Shown: positions 24,091 through 33,212 of the stretch, piece by piece
Position numbering within the stretch: the first letter of the stretch is position 1
Layout: each line of letters starts with the position of its first letter
Source of the DNA: Clostridia bacterium
GTDB taxonomy: Bacteria > Bacillota > Clostridia > Christensenellales > Aristaeellaceae
NCBI GenBank assembly: GCA_017460395.1
Contig: JAFUBA010000167.1
Location: 17,436 to 81,435, forward strand
Length of the DNA: 64,000 bases
Reading direction: 5' to 3'
Notes under the pieces: model-generated
The model's input: only the letters and a program-made list of their open reading frames with translations
Databases searched by the model: none
Told to the model about the DNA's origin: nothing
Translations under genes and position numbers: made by a program

Positions 24091-25500
24091 TTGAAAATGA
24101 CGGCGGAGAATCGTGCACAGCTGATGCTCAATGAACCTCTGCACAAGGTGATTCCGGGGCTTGCCGTGCCCACGATCATATCCATGCTGGTGACAGCCAT
24201 CTACAACATGGCTGATACCTACTTTGTGTCCCAGATCAGTACAGAAGCCAGCGGCGCGGTGGGTGTGGTTTTTTCAGCCATGTCCATCATCCAGGCTCTG
24301 GCGTTTATGATCGGCATGGGCAGCGGAACCAATCTGTCCATCGCCCTGGGAGCCGGGCGGGACGAGGATGCGAAAACCTTCGTGTCTATGGCCTTCTTTA
24401 CGGCATTTGTCTCCGGTCTTGTGCTCATGGCGGTGTGCAATCTGAACCTGGAGCGGCTTGTGCGCTTCCTCGGTGCGACGGATGAGATTACGCCGCATGC
24501 CATGGCCTATGCCAGCTATATTTTCTTTGCGGCGCCCTTTATGATGTCCTCCTTTGTGATGAACAATCTCCTGAGATTCCAGGGGATGGCGGGCTATGCC
24601 ATGGTCGGGATCACCACGGGCGGCATCCTGAACATCATTCTGGATCCGATCCTGATTTTTGCCCTGAACCTTGGAACGGCAGGTGCTGCGATTGCCACTG
24701 CCATTTCGCAGCTCATCAGCTTCCTGATCCTTCTTTTCATGTGCAACACGAAAAAGGAGATCATCCCGATCCGCCTGCGCAATTTCCGCCCGACCAGGCA
24801 GAAATACGGGCGAATCCTCTATAACGGCCTGCCCTCCCTCGGCCGGCAGGGCATTGCAAGTGTGGCAACGATCATCCTGAACCGTGTAGCTGGCGGGATC
24901 TCCACGGATCCTGCGACGGTGAACGCTGCCATCGCTGCCATGTCCATCGTGTCCAGGTTTGTCATGTTCATCAACAGTGCAGTCATCGGCTTTGGGCAGG
25001 GGTTCCAGCCGGTGTGCAGCTTCTGCTACGGGGCAGGGAAGTACCGGCGGGTGCGGGAGGCCTACTTTTACTGCGGCAAGGTGGCAACCGTGATCCTCCT
25101 GGTCCTGGGGTCAATCGCCATGCTGCTCAGCGAGCCGATCATCCGTCTCTTCCGCGCAGAGGATCTCCAGGTGGTATCCATCGGCACAACGGCCCTGAGG
25201 CTGCAGCTATTGACGCTGCCGCTCTGGGGATTCTACGTCATGTCCAACATGGCCACCCAGTCCATGGGCTATGGGCTGTCATCCACCATCATCTCCAGTG
25301 CCAGACAGGGTATTTTCCTGATTCCCACCGTCCTGATCCTGCCGCACTTTTTCGGGATCCTGGGCCTTCAGCTGGCACAGCCGGTGGCAGATGTTCTGGC
25401 ATTTATCCTTGCCGTGATCCTGATGCGGGGCATCATGAAAAAGCTTTCTCAGATGCCGGATAAGCCCCATCCCCTGGACCCCAAAGATCACGAAGTGTAA
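24091..25500 (+). CDS. MATE-family efflux transporter
   Basis: A 469-residue twelve-helix exporter of the MATE family. N-terminal LNEPLHKVIPGLAVPTIISMLVTAIYNMADTYFVSQI and IGMGSGTNLSIALGAGRDEDA are the standard signature. It expels cationic drugs or metabolites using Na or H gradients. GAGGTGAT lies 5 bases before a TTG at 24091 and 11 before an ATG at 24097; either could start translation with a two-residue difference. Monocistronic. Confidence 0.92.
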   Translation: MKMTAENRAQLMLNEPLHKVIPGLAVPTIISMLVTAIYNMADTYFVSQISTEASGAVGVVFSAMSIIQALAFMIGMGSGTNLSIALGAGRDEDAKTFVSMAFFTAFVSGLVLMAVCNLNLERLVRFLGATDEITPHAMAYASYIFFAAPFMMSSFVMNNLLRFQGMAGYAMVGITTGGILNIILDPILIFALNLGTAGAAIATAISQLISFLILLFMCNTKKEIIPIRLRNFRPTRQKYGRILYNGLPSLGRQGIASVATIILNRVAGGISTDPATVNAAIAAMSIVSRFVMFINSAVIGFGQGFQPVCSFCYGAGKYRRVREAYFYCGKVATVILLVLGSIAMLLSEPIIRLFRAEDLQVVSIGTTALRLQLLTLPLWGFYVMSNMATQSMGYGLSSTIISSARQGIFLIPTVLILPHFFGILGLQLAQPVADVLAFILAVILMRGIMKKLSQMPDKPHPLDPKDHEV

Positions 25501-25692
25501 CTTGATGGTTTGGATCGTTACGTTAGATCGAAGTCTGACTCTTTTCAGCGTGATCTTTGTGCAGCGATCAACAAGGATCTCTCTGGTTTTTCCGGAGCTT
25601 CTATCTCTGAGCAGAGCGTTTTGATTTTCTGGCATGATAGATGTATAATCTCCATGCGTAATTCCTTCTTTCATGCAGTGAGGGGGAATAAA
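25501..25692. other. Non-coding stretch after MATE gene
   Basis: About 190 bases before the next terminator. A 72-codon frame in the plus direction (25510-25728) has no ribosome site and runs through the terminator. I see nothing functional. Confidence 0.4.
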
Positions 25693-25718
25693 AAAGCAGA
25701 GGCTGCAACCTCTGCTTT
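25693..25718 (+). terminator. Terminator
   Basis: AAAGCAGAGG / CCTCTGCTTT with a 6-base loop; a run of A precedes it, so it can work on either strand. Confidence 0.65.
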
Positions 25719-25815
25719 CATTGTATAGAAGATAATGTACTTGTCTGGTAGTCAAGGAGTCATGGAAACTGAATAGGGCTGTTTGCTCGCAAACGGGATT
25801 GGCCCAAAGAATAAG

Positions 25816-25851
25816 AAAGATGCCATGCAGACTGTACTGCATGGCATCTTT
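25816..25851 (-). terminator. Terminator of the sugar isomerase operon
   Basis: A 15-base stem AAAGATGCCATGCAG / CTGCATGGCATCTTT directly after the minus-strand stop; the minus tail is T-rich (TTCTTATTC). Confidence 0.75.
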
Positions 25852-25856
25852 ATGTC

Positions 25857-27338
25857 TTACTTCACAAAGGGATTCTCGGTGGGATAGGGCAGGGACTTGG
25901 GCTGGTTGTAAGCGATGTCCTTCACACCCAGGAAACGGAAGACCTCAAAGAGATACTTGCCGACATGGCTGAAGGCCACAGCGCCGTGATGCGGATAGCG
26001 CTTCTCAATCAGCACGTGACGGTAGAAGCGGCCCATCTCATGGATGGCGAACACGCCGATGCCGCCGAAGGAGCGGGTCCTCACGTCGAGGATTTCGCCC
26101 TCTGCAATGTAGGAGCGCAGGTTGCCCTCGCTGTCGCACTGCAGACGGTAGAAGGTGATGTCGCTGGCTGCCAGGTCGCCCTCAAGGGTGCCGCGGGTGA
26201 AATCGGGCTCGCTGCCGGCGGGCTCCAGGAGACGGTGCTGGATCAGCTGATACTTCACCGCACGGTCGGAGCAAAGCTTGCACTCGGGCGTATTGCCGCA
26301 GTGGAAGCCCATGAAGGTGTCAGTGAGGGTGTAGTCATAGCGGCCCTTGATGTCGCTCTCCCACATGGACTTGGGCACGGAGTTGTTGATGTCAAGCAGG
26401 GTGACAGGATCCGCAGACACGCACAGGCCGATGTACTCGCTCAGGGCGCCGTAGATGTCCACCTCGCAGCTGACCGGGATGCCGCGGCTGACCAGACGGG
26501 AGTTGACGTAGCAGGGCTCGAAGCCGAACTGGGAGGGGAAGGCGGGCCAGCACTTGTCGGCGAAGGCGACATACTTGCGGCTGCCCTTGTGATTCTCGGC
26601 CCAGTCAAGGAGCGTGAGCTCAAACTGTGCAAGACGGACGCTCATGTCCGGATAATAGGCGCCCTCGCCCATTTCCTTGGCCATGTCGGCGCACACCTCG
26701 GGGATACGGGGATCATTCTCGTGTTCCTTGTAGGACACGAGCAGATCCAGCTCGCTGTTCTCCTCGATCTCCACGCCCAGCTCATACAGGCCCTTGATGG
26801 GTGCATTGCAGGCAAAGAAGTCCTGGGGACGGGGTCCGAAGGTGATGATCTTGAGGTTGCGCACGCCGATGACCGCACGGGCCACGGGCACGAAGTCGCG
26901 GATCATCTCCACAATATCCTCGGCGGTGCCGACAGGATAGGAGGGGATGTAGCCCTTGAGGTGGCGCATACCAAGGTTGTAGGAGCAGTTCAACATGCCG
27001 CAGTAGGCATCGCCGCGGCCGTTGATCAGGTCACCGTCGCCCTCGGCGGCAGCAACGAACATGCAGGGACCGTCAAAGTTTTTGGCGATCAGGGTCTCGG
27101 GGGTCTCGGGGCCGAAGTTGCCGAGGAACACCACCAGGGCGTTGCACTCCTTGGCCTTCACGTCATCTACGGCCTTGAGCATGTCCAGTTCGTTTTCCAC
27201 GGTCACGGGACACTCATAGATGGCATCGCCGTAACACTTTGCGATAGCGGCACGGCGTGCCTCGGACAGCTGGATCGGGAAACAGTCGCGGCTGACGGCG
27301 ATCAGGCCCAGCTTGACCTCGGGGATGTTGGTCATCAT
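25857..27338 (-). CDS. L-fucose/L-arabinose isomerase family protein
   Basis: A 493-residue ketol-isomerase of the FucI/AraA-like superfamily, unlike classical FucI in length (about 590). Recognisable parts are KLGLIAVSRDCFPIQLSEAR at the N terminus, a metal-site region SCEVDIYGALSEYI, LLDINNSVP, and HHGAVAFSHVGKYLFEVF near the C terminus. It would convert an aldose to a ketose that xylulokinase, encoded just upstream on the same strand, phosphorylates. Substrate among D-arabinose, L-fucose, L-arabinose or D-xylose cannot be decided. Start 27338 has GGAGGT upstream. Confidence 0.8.
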   Translation of the reverse strand: MMTNIPEVKLGLIAVSRDCFPIQLSEARRAAIAKCYGDAIYECPVTVENELDMLKAVDDVKAKECNALVVFLGNFGPETPETLIAKNFDGPCMFVAAAEGDGDLINGRGDAYCGMLNCSYNLGMRHLKGYIPSYPVGTAEDIVEMIRDFVPVARAVIGVRNLKIITFGPRPQDFFACNAPIKGLYELGVEIEENSELDLLVSYKEHENDPRIPEVCADMAKEMGEGAYYPDMSVRLAQFELTLLDWAENHKGSRKYVAFADKCWPAFPSQFGFEPCYVNSRLVSRGIPVSCEVDIYGALSEYIGLCVSADPVTLLDINNSVPKSMWESDIKGRYDYTLTDTFMGFHCGNTPECKLCSDRAVKYQLIQHRLLEPAGSEPDFTRGTLEGDLAASDITFYRLQCDSEGNLRSYIAEGEILDVRTRSFGGIGVFAIHEMGRFYRHVLIEKRYPHHGAVAFSHVGKYLFEVFRFLGVKDIAYNQPKSLPYPTENPFVK

Positions 27339-27357
27339 GTGAATCTACCTCCAGATA

Positions 27358-27412
27358 AAAGAATAGTAAAATGGAAAATAAGGAAAGAATGGAAAAATGG
27401 AAAGAATGGAAT
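27358..27412. repeat. Purine-rich imperfect repeat between two genes
   Basis: The plus strand carries repeated GGAAA(G)AATGG-like units in a nearly pure A/G stretch; the minus-strand mRNA is pyrimidine-rich here. Lies between xylulokinase and isomerase, AT-rich compared with both. Confidence 0.5.
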
Positions 27413-27448
27413 ATATAGCGGGCATTCCATGAAAAAGGGAGAGCCTTT

Positions 27449-28972
27449 TTACATGGAGGCCAGACATGCGTAGGCATCCTTCAGGGAAGGATAGAGGGAA
27501 GTGTAGAGCTGGAAGAAAGGCTCATAGGCCTCGCTCCGGGCCTGGTCGGGCAGGAGAGGATCACTCTCCTGGATCATGGTCCTGCAAGCATCCGGGACGG
27601 TAGAATACAGTCCCACGGCTGTGCCGGCCAGAATAGCGGCACCCAGGGCCGGGCCTTCCGTGTTCTGCACGGTCTTGACGGGCATACCGAAGATGTCGGC
27701 CATCATCTGACGCCAGAAGGGGCTCTTGGCACCGCCGCCGCAGGCCAGCATGCTCTGGGGCACAACCTGCATGCCGCGCAGAATATCCAGGTTCTGCCGC
27801 TGGGAGTACATGACGCCCTCCGTCACGGCACGGAGAAGATCGCGGCGGGTGTGCATGGCGCTGAGGCCGATGAAGGCGCCGCGGGCATTGGAATCAAGCA
27901 GCGGGCTGCGCTCGCCCATCAGATAGGGCAGGAACAGGAGCCGGTTGGCACCGATGGGGCTCTTTGCGGCCTCCTCGTTCATGAGGACATAGGGATCTGT
28001 ACCCATGAGCTTTGCCGTCTCGATCTCGGCGCCTGCGAACTGGTCGCGGAACCACTTGAGGGAGAGGCCGGCGGAGAGGGTACAGCTCATGACGGTGTAG
28101 GCACCGGGGACGGCAGAGCAGAAGGTGTGCACGCGCCCCTCAGGATCGATCTGCACGGAGTCCGCATGCGCGTAGACCACGCCGCTGGTGCCGATGGTGG
28201 TGAAGGCCTTGCCGACCTCGGCCACGCCGGTCCCAATGGCGCCTGCCATGTTGTCGGCAGCGCCGCCGCACACGGGCATTCCTTCCCTGAGGCCGGTCAG
28301 CTTTGCGGCCTCGGCGGTGATGTGGCCCACCACATCGCTGGCCTCATAGAGCTCGGGCAGCATGCCCATGGGGACATCCATGGCGCCGGCGATCTCCTCG
28401 GACCAGCGCCGGTTCGGCACATCCAGCATGTTGGTGCCGCTGGCGTCGCTCATCTCGCTGGCGAAAAGACCTGTGAGACGATAGCGCACATAGTCCTTGG
28501 GCAGGAGGATATGCTTTGCCTTTGCCCAGACCTCGGGCTCATGGCCCTGGACCCACAGGATCTTCCCTGCGGTAAACCCGGTGAGGGCGGGATTGGCGGA
28601 GATGGCAATCAAACGCTCCTTGCCGATGCGCCGGGTGAGGTCATCGCACTCATCGCCGGTGCGGCCGTCGCACCATAGAATGGAGCGGCGAAGGACATTG
28701 CCGTCATCGTCTGTGAGGACAAGGCCGTGCATCTGGCCGGAAATGCCAAGACAGGCCACATTGGCAGGGTCGACGGAGGACGCTTCCAGCACTTCCCGGA
28801 CGGTGGTGCAGGTGGCCTGCCACCAGTCTTCGGGATCCTGCTCTGCCCAGCCATTCTTCGGCTGATGCAGAGGGTATTCGACGGTGGCGGAGGCAACAGC
28901 CCTGCCGCTCTCATCGAAAAGAACCGTTTTCGTGCCGGATGTGCCCAGATCGACACCAAGAAGATAGGTCAT
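27449..28972 (-). CDS. xylB: Xylulokinase
   Basis: A 507-residue FGGY carbohydrate kinase: LLGVDLGTSGTKTVLFDESG (phosphate loop), GISGQMHGLVL, catalytic region SDASGTNMLD, and TIGTSGVVYAH plus ACGGGAKSPFWRQMMADI in the ATP-binding half. It phosphorylates D-xylulose, feeding the pentose phosphate pathway. ATG 28972 has AAAGGG upstream; a GTG 9 bases earlier is in frame. It pairs with the isomerase 110 bases downstream. Confidence 0.92.
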   Translation of the reverse strand: MTYLLGVDLGTSGTKTVLFDESGRAVASATVEYPLHQPKNGWAEQDPEDWWQATCTTVREVLEASSVDPANVACLGISGQMHGLVLTDDDGNVLRRSILWCDGRTGDECDDLTRRIGKERLIAISANPALTGFTAGKILWVQGHEPEVWAKAKHILLPKDYVRYRLTGLFASEMSDASGTNMLDVPNRRWSEEIAGAMDVPMGMLPELYEASDVVGHITAEAAKLTGLREGMPVCGGAADNMAGAIGTGVAEVGKAFTTIGTSGVVYAHADSVQIDPEGRVHTFCSAVPGAYTVMSCTLSAGLSLKWFRDQFAGAEIETAKLMGTDPYVLMNEEAAKSPIGANRLLFLPYLMGERSPLLDSNARGAFIGLSAMHTRRDLLRAVTEGVMYSQRQNLDILRGMQVVPQSMLACGGGAKSPFWRQMMADIFGMPVKTVQNTEGPALGAAILAGTAVGLYSTVPDACRTMIQESDPLLPDQARSEAYEPFFQLYTSLYPSLKDAYACLASM

Positions 28973-29072
28973 GGTGGACACCCTTTCTTACATACGTAAA
29001 AATTTGCGAAGTTCGTTTGCTGAAAGAAATTATACACAGATGGAACGAAAAAGAAAACAGGAGACAGGGCGC

Positions 29073-31523
29073 TCAGCGGATATCCCACACAGAGCGGACG
29101 CGAAGGGACTCTGCACTGCCTCGCAGGATCCGAAGGCTCCTGCTGCCCGGGTTCATGTCAAAGAAATTGTCGCTGAGGAGAAGATCTCCGTCCTCTGCGT
29201 AGATCTCGACCTTTGATGCAAACGCGCTGGCATGGACCGTGATCTCATCCCCTGACCTTGAGAGGGTCAGATGCGGGTTGCGAAAACGGAAGTGCTTGGG
29301 CGGGCAGAAGAGCGTGCAGCTGTCAGACACGGTGATCCCGCCTGCTTCCATGGAGTAGGAGAGGTACACACCATAGGGGTCCTCGCCCGGGAAAAACAGA
29401 TCCTCCGACCATACGGCACTCAGCGCCGGGCACAGGAGGGAGACGGTGCCGTCCTTCAGAATCGATCCGTCGGGCCGCCGGAGCGACCAGGTAATCCTGC
29501 CCTCCACGGGGGAGAAGGTTTCGTTGGAAATGTTCAGCCGTGCCTTCAGGTGCACACTGGACAGGGGCGTATCTGCGTTCACGTTCTCCCTCTGGGAGAG
29601 GATCCCGTCCTCCTCGCAGCTGAGAAGCACCGGCGAGAAGAAATGCTTTGCCTGATAGTGCAGCGCCTTCCAGCGGCCGAAGTAGTCGATGGAGGCCCAG
29701 CTGGCCACCGGCCAGCAGTCGTTGAGCTGCCAGATGATGGCGCCCATGCATTCGCCCCGGTGCCGCCGCCAGTGCTCCACTCCGCAGCGGATGGCGTCTG
29801 CCTGCAGCAGCTGGGAGGCATAGACAAGGGTGTCAAAGGAGGAGGGGTAGAGATAAGTCTGCGCCATATACGTCATGATCTTGCCGTTGGCTGCGTGATT
29901 GCGCTGGTGCTTTTCCATGACGTAGGAGAAGATGTTCCTGTCCCCCGGCAGCGTGTAGGCTTCAATGGTTCTCATGGGCGGGAAGGACTGGAAGCCGAAC
30001 TCCGACACAAAGCGGAACTGGTGGTTCCTGTAGTCCGTAAACGGCTTGCCGCCGTGCCATACATCCCAGTAATGGACATCGCCCCGCCTTGGATCGGATG
30101 GCGCATCGAAGGCGCCGCCGGAGGAGGGGGAGGAGGGCCAGTAGGGGCGGTCCGGATCCAGTCGGGACACGGCCTTTGGGAGAATGTATTCAAAGAGTTT
30201 GATGTAATCGGCAGAAAAGATGGGCCCGTGGGGATACCAGTGGCCTGTCACGGCAGACTCCACCTCGTTGTTGCCGCACCAGAGGGCAAGGGATGGATGA
30301 TGGCGGAGCCGGACAATGTTGTCCCGGAATTCCGCCCGGATATTCTCCTCAAAGGAGGGTGTCAGGCGGTAGACCGCGCAGGCGAACATGAAGTCCTGCC
30401 ATACGAGAAGGCCCAGCTCATCACACAGGTCAAAGAAGAAGTCGTCGGGGTAGTATCCGCCGCCCCAGACACGGATGCAGTTGAAATGGGCGGATACGGC
30501 GTCCTCCAGCAGCTGCCGCGTGCGCGATGGCGTCACGCGGGAGAGAAGGGAATCCTCCGGAATGTAGTCAGCGCCCATGCAGAAGATGTCCACACCGTTG
30601 ACGCGCAGGAAGAAGCCCTCGCCCTGTCCGTCTGCATCCTTTGGCCGCCTGAGCTCAAGGGACCTCAGGCCGATCTTTCTCTCCCACAGATCCAGGGGTG
30701 TGCCGCCCGGCGTGCACAGCTCCACCCTCAGGGTATACAGCGGCTGGGCACCGTAGCCGTTTGGCCACCACAGCTGGGGCGAGGGAACCTCCAGCTGGTC
30801 GGAGGAGGTCCGCACACGCTCCTTTCCCTCGGGAGAGAGGAGGATGGTCTGGAAGGTGAAGTCCCGCTCCGGGAAATCCTCATAGAGCTCCGGCTGTATG
30901 CGAAGGGTGACACGGCCTGCCTGGTGCACCTGCCGTACCATGACGGAGCGCAGCTTCGGCGTGGAGACGGCCCAGAGGTACACGGGGCGGAAGATGCCTG
31001 CATCCGGCAGGCGGGGGCCCCAGTCCCAGCCGAACATGCAGTGAGACTTGCGGAGCATGGGATAGCCCGGCAGCGCATCCGTGGAGCCGTAGGTCGGGGT
31101 GGCTTTCTGGGCATCCCGGATGAGCTGGAGTGGTGAGCGGATGAGCAGGGTCAGCGTGTTCTTCCCGGGTTTCAGATACGGCTTTACGTCGATCTGCCAT
31201 GTCCGGTGCATATTGACCGCCTCAAAGAGGAACTGGCCGTTCAGGCTGACCTCGGCGACCGTGTCCAGACCCTCGAACACGAGGTAGACCTGGATGGCGG
31301 CCAGAAGCTGATCGTCCGGCTCAAACGTCCGTTCATACACCCAGTCATGCTCCATCAGGGGCAGGGCCAGATCCTCCTGGTCGCGGAAGAAGGGATCGGG
31401 CATGAGCCCTTGTTCCAGGAGCGTGCCATAGACCGTGCCCGGGACGATGCAGGGGATGGCAGTGGACTCGTCTGCGCGCCGCAGTGTCCAGGTGCCGTCA
31501 AGGGGCAGAATATGTCTGTACAT
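29073..31523 (-). CDS. Beta-mannosidase (GH2)
   Basis: An 816-residue GH2 enzyme. Sugar-binding jelly roll (LPLDGTWTLRRADES), a FGWDWGPRLPDAG segment typical of beta-mannosidases, acid/base Glu420 in LWCGNNE, and nucleophile Glu508 in FVSEFGFQSFP. No signal peptide, so it cleaves terminal beta-mannose from imported oligosaccharides. Start 31523 is chosen because GGAG lies 8 bases upstream; ATG 31529 is too close to it. Located between xylulokinase and the Gx transporter gene on the same strand. Confidence 0.92.
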   Translation of the reverse strand: MYRHILPLDGTWTLRRADESTAIPCIVPGTVYGTLLEQGLMPDPFFRDQEDLALPLMEHDWVYERTFEPDDQLLAAIQVYLVFEGLDTVAEVSLNGQFLFEAVNMHRTWQIDVKPYLKPGKNTLTLLIRSPLQLIRDAQKATPTYGSTDALPGYPMLRKSHCMFGWDWGPRLPDAGIFRPVYLWAVSTPKLRSVMVRQVHQAGRVTLRIQPELYEDFPERDFTFQTILLSPEGKERVRTSSDQLEVPSPQLWWPNGYGAQPLYTLRVELCTPGGTPLDLWERKIGLRSLELRRPKDADGQGEGFFLRVNGVDIFCMGADYIPEDSLLSRVTPSRTRQLLEDAVSAHFNCIRVWGGGYYPDDFFFDLCDELGLLVWQDFMFACAVYRLTPSFEENIRAEFRDNIVRLRHHPSLALWCGNNEVESAVTGHWYPHGPIFSADYIKLFEYILPKAVSRLDPDRPYWPSSPSSGGAFDAPSDPRRGDVHYWDVWHGGKPFTDYRNHQFRFVSEFGFQSFPPMRTIEAYTLPGDRNIFSYVMEKHQRNHAANGKIMTYMAQTYLYPSSFDTLVYASQLLQADAIRCGVEHWRRHRGECMGAIIWQLNDCWPVASWASIDYFGRWKALHYQAKHFFSPVLLSCEEDGILSQRENVNADTPLSSVHLKARLNISNETFSPVEGRITWSLRRPDGSILKDGTVSLLCPALSAVWSEDLFFPGEDPYGVYLSYSMEAGGITVSDSCTLFCPPKHFRFRNPHLTLSRSGDEITVHASAFASKVEIYAEDGDLLLSDNFFDMNPGSRSLRILRGSAESLRVRSVWDIR

Positions 31524-31571
31524 ACGCATATCTCCATGTGACAAATTGCCGTGAAGGCAGCAGACACACAA

Positions 31572-32318
31572 TCACAGGGGCGGCCGGCTGGCGTCGGTGA
31601 TGGTGATGGGCGCCTCTGTCCCGTCCAGGGACTCGATGGTGATCGTGACAGAGCCCGCCTCCACGTGATGCATGCTTTGCCAGGCAAAGAAGCCGCCCAG
31701 GCAGATGCAGAGAAGGGAGACAGCCACGAGCAGGAGGGAGCGGACGCCGCGGAGCTTTTCGGGTGCGTGCCAGTGCGCGCTCTTCAGATGCCGCATGACC
31801 TGGCTGGCGGCCGTGCCCGTGAGGGTGCCGCATACAAGCCCTGTGATCATCAGAAGGCCAAGATACCCCATGATCGCATCCGGTGTGTGCAGGATGAGGA
31901 TTGCCATGATGGTCTGCCCTGCGTTGTGCAGCATGCCGCCCGCCATGGAGACGGGAACGGGATGAATGCCGGGGATCAGGTGCAGAAGCGTCATGCCGGT
32001 CAGGGACATGAGCCCTCCGGCAAAGGCGTACATCATGGCAGAGACGCCGCCAAACATGAGGCCGGAGAGAACTACCTTCAGGGTCATGAGAATGAAGGTG
32101 GTCGGGATGTCCAGCATGTAGACGGCAAAAATGAGAATCGAGTTGGAAAGGCCCAGCTTGATGCCCGGCACACCCAGGGAGGGCAGCATGCTCTCCAGCC
32201 AGCCCAGCACCAGCATGACGGCAAGCAGCATGGCGGAGAGGGACAGGCGGAAGGTGGCCTGCTTTCTCTGCTCACGATCGGAAAAATAGGACTTGTGATT
32301 GTCCATGTGCGCGCTCAT
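31572..32318 (-). CDS. Gx transporter family protein (Hpre_diP_synt_I type)
   Basis: A 248-residue multi-pass membrane protein. The stretch ESMLPSLGVPGIKLGLSN and AGGLMSLTGM match the Gx/heptaprenyl diphosphate synthase component I-like family, which resembles ECF S components. A C-terminal extension after the last helices (about 30 residues, HHVEAGSVTITIE) is outside the usual domain. Its ATG overlaps the NusG-II gene stop as ATGA with GAGGAGG upstream. The two genes are a common pair in Clostridia; substrate unknown. Confidence 0.8.
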   Translation of the reverse strand: MSAHMDNHKSYFSDREQRKQATFRLSLSAMLLAVMLVLGWLESMLPSLGVPGIKLGLSNSILIFAVYMLDIPTTFILMTLKVVLSGLMFGGVSAMMYAFAGGLMSLTGMTLLHLIPGIHPVPVSMAGGMLHNAGQTIMAILILHTPDAIMGYLGLLMITGLVCGTLTGTAASQVMRHLKSAHWHAPEKLRGVRSLLLVAVSLLCICLGGFFAWQSMHHVEAGSVTITIESLDGTEAPITITDASRPPL

Positions 32319-32773
32319 TTGGCCTCCTCGGAAACTTCCTGCGTGGCATACAGCTCCAGGACCTCCTCCGGCGTATACAGCTCCAGGGAGACCTGATTGG
32401 GCAGGCAGATGATCCATCCGCCAAGAAGGCGTTCATGCCGGTTTTCCAATGTCACGCTGCCCTGCTGCACGCAGTCCTGATTTTCACAGGTGGAAGATTC
32501 CATATTGACACCGTCCGGCGTCAGATGGATGACGTTGACGATCTCTGTGCCGTCCGTGGCCGTCTGGCGTATGGGCAGGGAATACTCGCCCTCCTCTGGA
32601 AGGGGCAGCCAGTAAGCACCATCCGTGAGCCGGAGCAGTACATAGCCCGGTGCCGGGTGCGGCTGAGCGGCGTCCTCTTCCTCGGAGAAGGCCGGGCGGG
32701 ATGCATACGGGAAAAGGATCCAGCATAGAACGATAGACAGCACAAAGAGACGCCTTGGAGAAAATTTGCACAT
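32315..32773 (-). CDS. NusG domain II-containing membrane-anchored protein
   Basis: A 152-residue protein with an N-terminal membrane anchor (RLFVLSIVLCWILFPYA) and an extracytoplasmic NusG-II-like domain: NVIHLTPDGVNMESSTCENQDCVQQG and GWIICLPNQVSLELY. The CENQDC Cys pair is typical. Usually paired with the Gx transporter gene, as here (4-base overlap), and thought to act with it or in an associated electron transfer system. Function unknown. Confidence 0.8.
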   Translation of the reverse strand: MCKFSPRRLFVLSIVLCWILFPYASRPAFSEEEDAAQPHPAPGYVLLRLTDGAYWLPLPEEGEYSLPIRQTATDGTEIVNVIHLTPDGVNMESSTCENQDCVQQGSVTLENRHERLLGGWIICLPNQVSLELYTPEEVLELYATQEVSEEAK

Positions 32774-33001
32774 ATCAGTCTCCGAATCTGCGAAGATAGA
32801 GATCTTTCTATAAATAGAGTTCGTTCATCAACCGGGTTCATGAAGGAGACGCGGGCAGATGCGTGCGCCCCCGGAGAACTCAGAGGTTACTTTCGTGAAA
32901 AATTGTACTCGCGAACATACTGGGTGTCAAACCGGAAGATGCCTGAAAAGCCATATGAGAGGCGGATGCACACGAATTTTTAAAAAAGATCAGGAAGCAC
33001 C
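32774..33001. other. Divergent intergenic region
   Basis: About 230 bases upstream of the NusG-II gene (minus) and the peroxidase operon (plus). It probably holds the minus promoter, but I could not assign -35/-10 boxes convincingly. No gene seen. Confidence 0.4.
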
Positions 33002-33030
33002 TTGACACGCACAATTCAATTGCGTAAAAT
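33002..33030 (+). promoter_or_regulatory. Promoter of the glutathione peroxidase operon
   Basis: Consensus TTGACA (33002-33007), 17-base spacer, TAAAAT (33025-33030). Confidence 0.85.
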
Positions 33031-33038
33031 TGAATTGT
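33011..33038 (+). promoter_or_regulatory. OhrR-type operator
   Basis: ACAATTCAAT (33011-33020) and ATTGAATTGT (33029-33038), a perfect 10-base inverted repeat with 8-base spacer. It overlaps the spacer and -10 of the promoter. The arms resemble the Bacillus OhrR box (TACAATTAAATTGTA-type). The OhrR-like gene is second in the operon. Confidence 0.8.
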
Positions 33039-33050
33039 TCTCAATCGAAC

Positions 33051-33132
33051 CCCCTGCATCAGGGGCGAAGGGAGAACAAAACAGATGCTTTTCCCGGGAG
33101 AAAAGCAGATTGATCATGATTTTGTGATCAAT
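33051..33132 (+). other. Structured 5' leader of the peroxidase operon
   Basis: Contains a CCCCTG/CAGGGG hairpin (33051-33065) and an ATTGATCA/TGATCAAT inverted repeat (33109-33116, 33125-33132). A 43-codon frame (33085-33216) with GGGAG upstream ends in ATGA with the gpx start. Significance unknown. Confidence 0.35.
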
Positions 33133-33212
33133 TGGCATTCGGTCTGGGCATCAAGCCGGATACCAGTTGAACATGGACCGATCGATATGGAAATAGAAAG
33201 GAGCAAAACACG

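Noticed and set aside
27358..27412. CRISPR or tandem-repeat array
   Set aside because: Units are short, imperfect and without spacers.
25965..27473. Long plus-strand frame opposite the sugar isomerase
   Set aside because: It mirrors the third-position GC bias of the isomerase gene; no ribosome site or recognisable domain. The same applies to long frames opposite beta-mannosidase, AsnS and the aldo/keto reductases.
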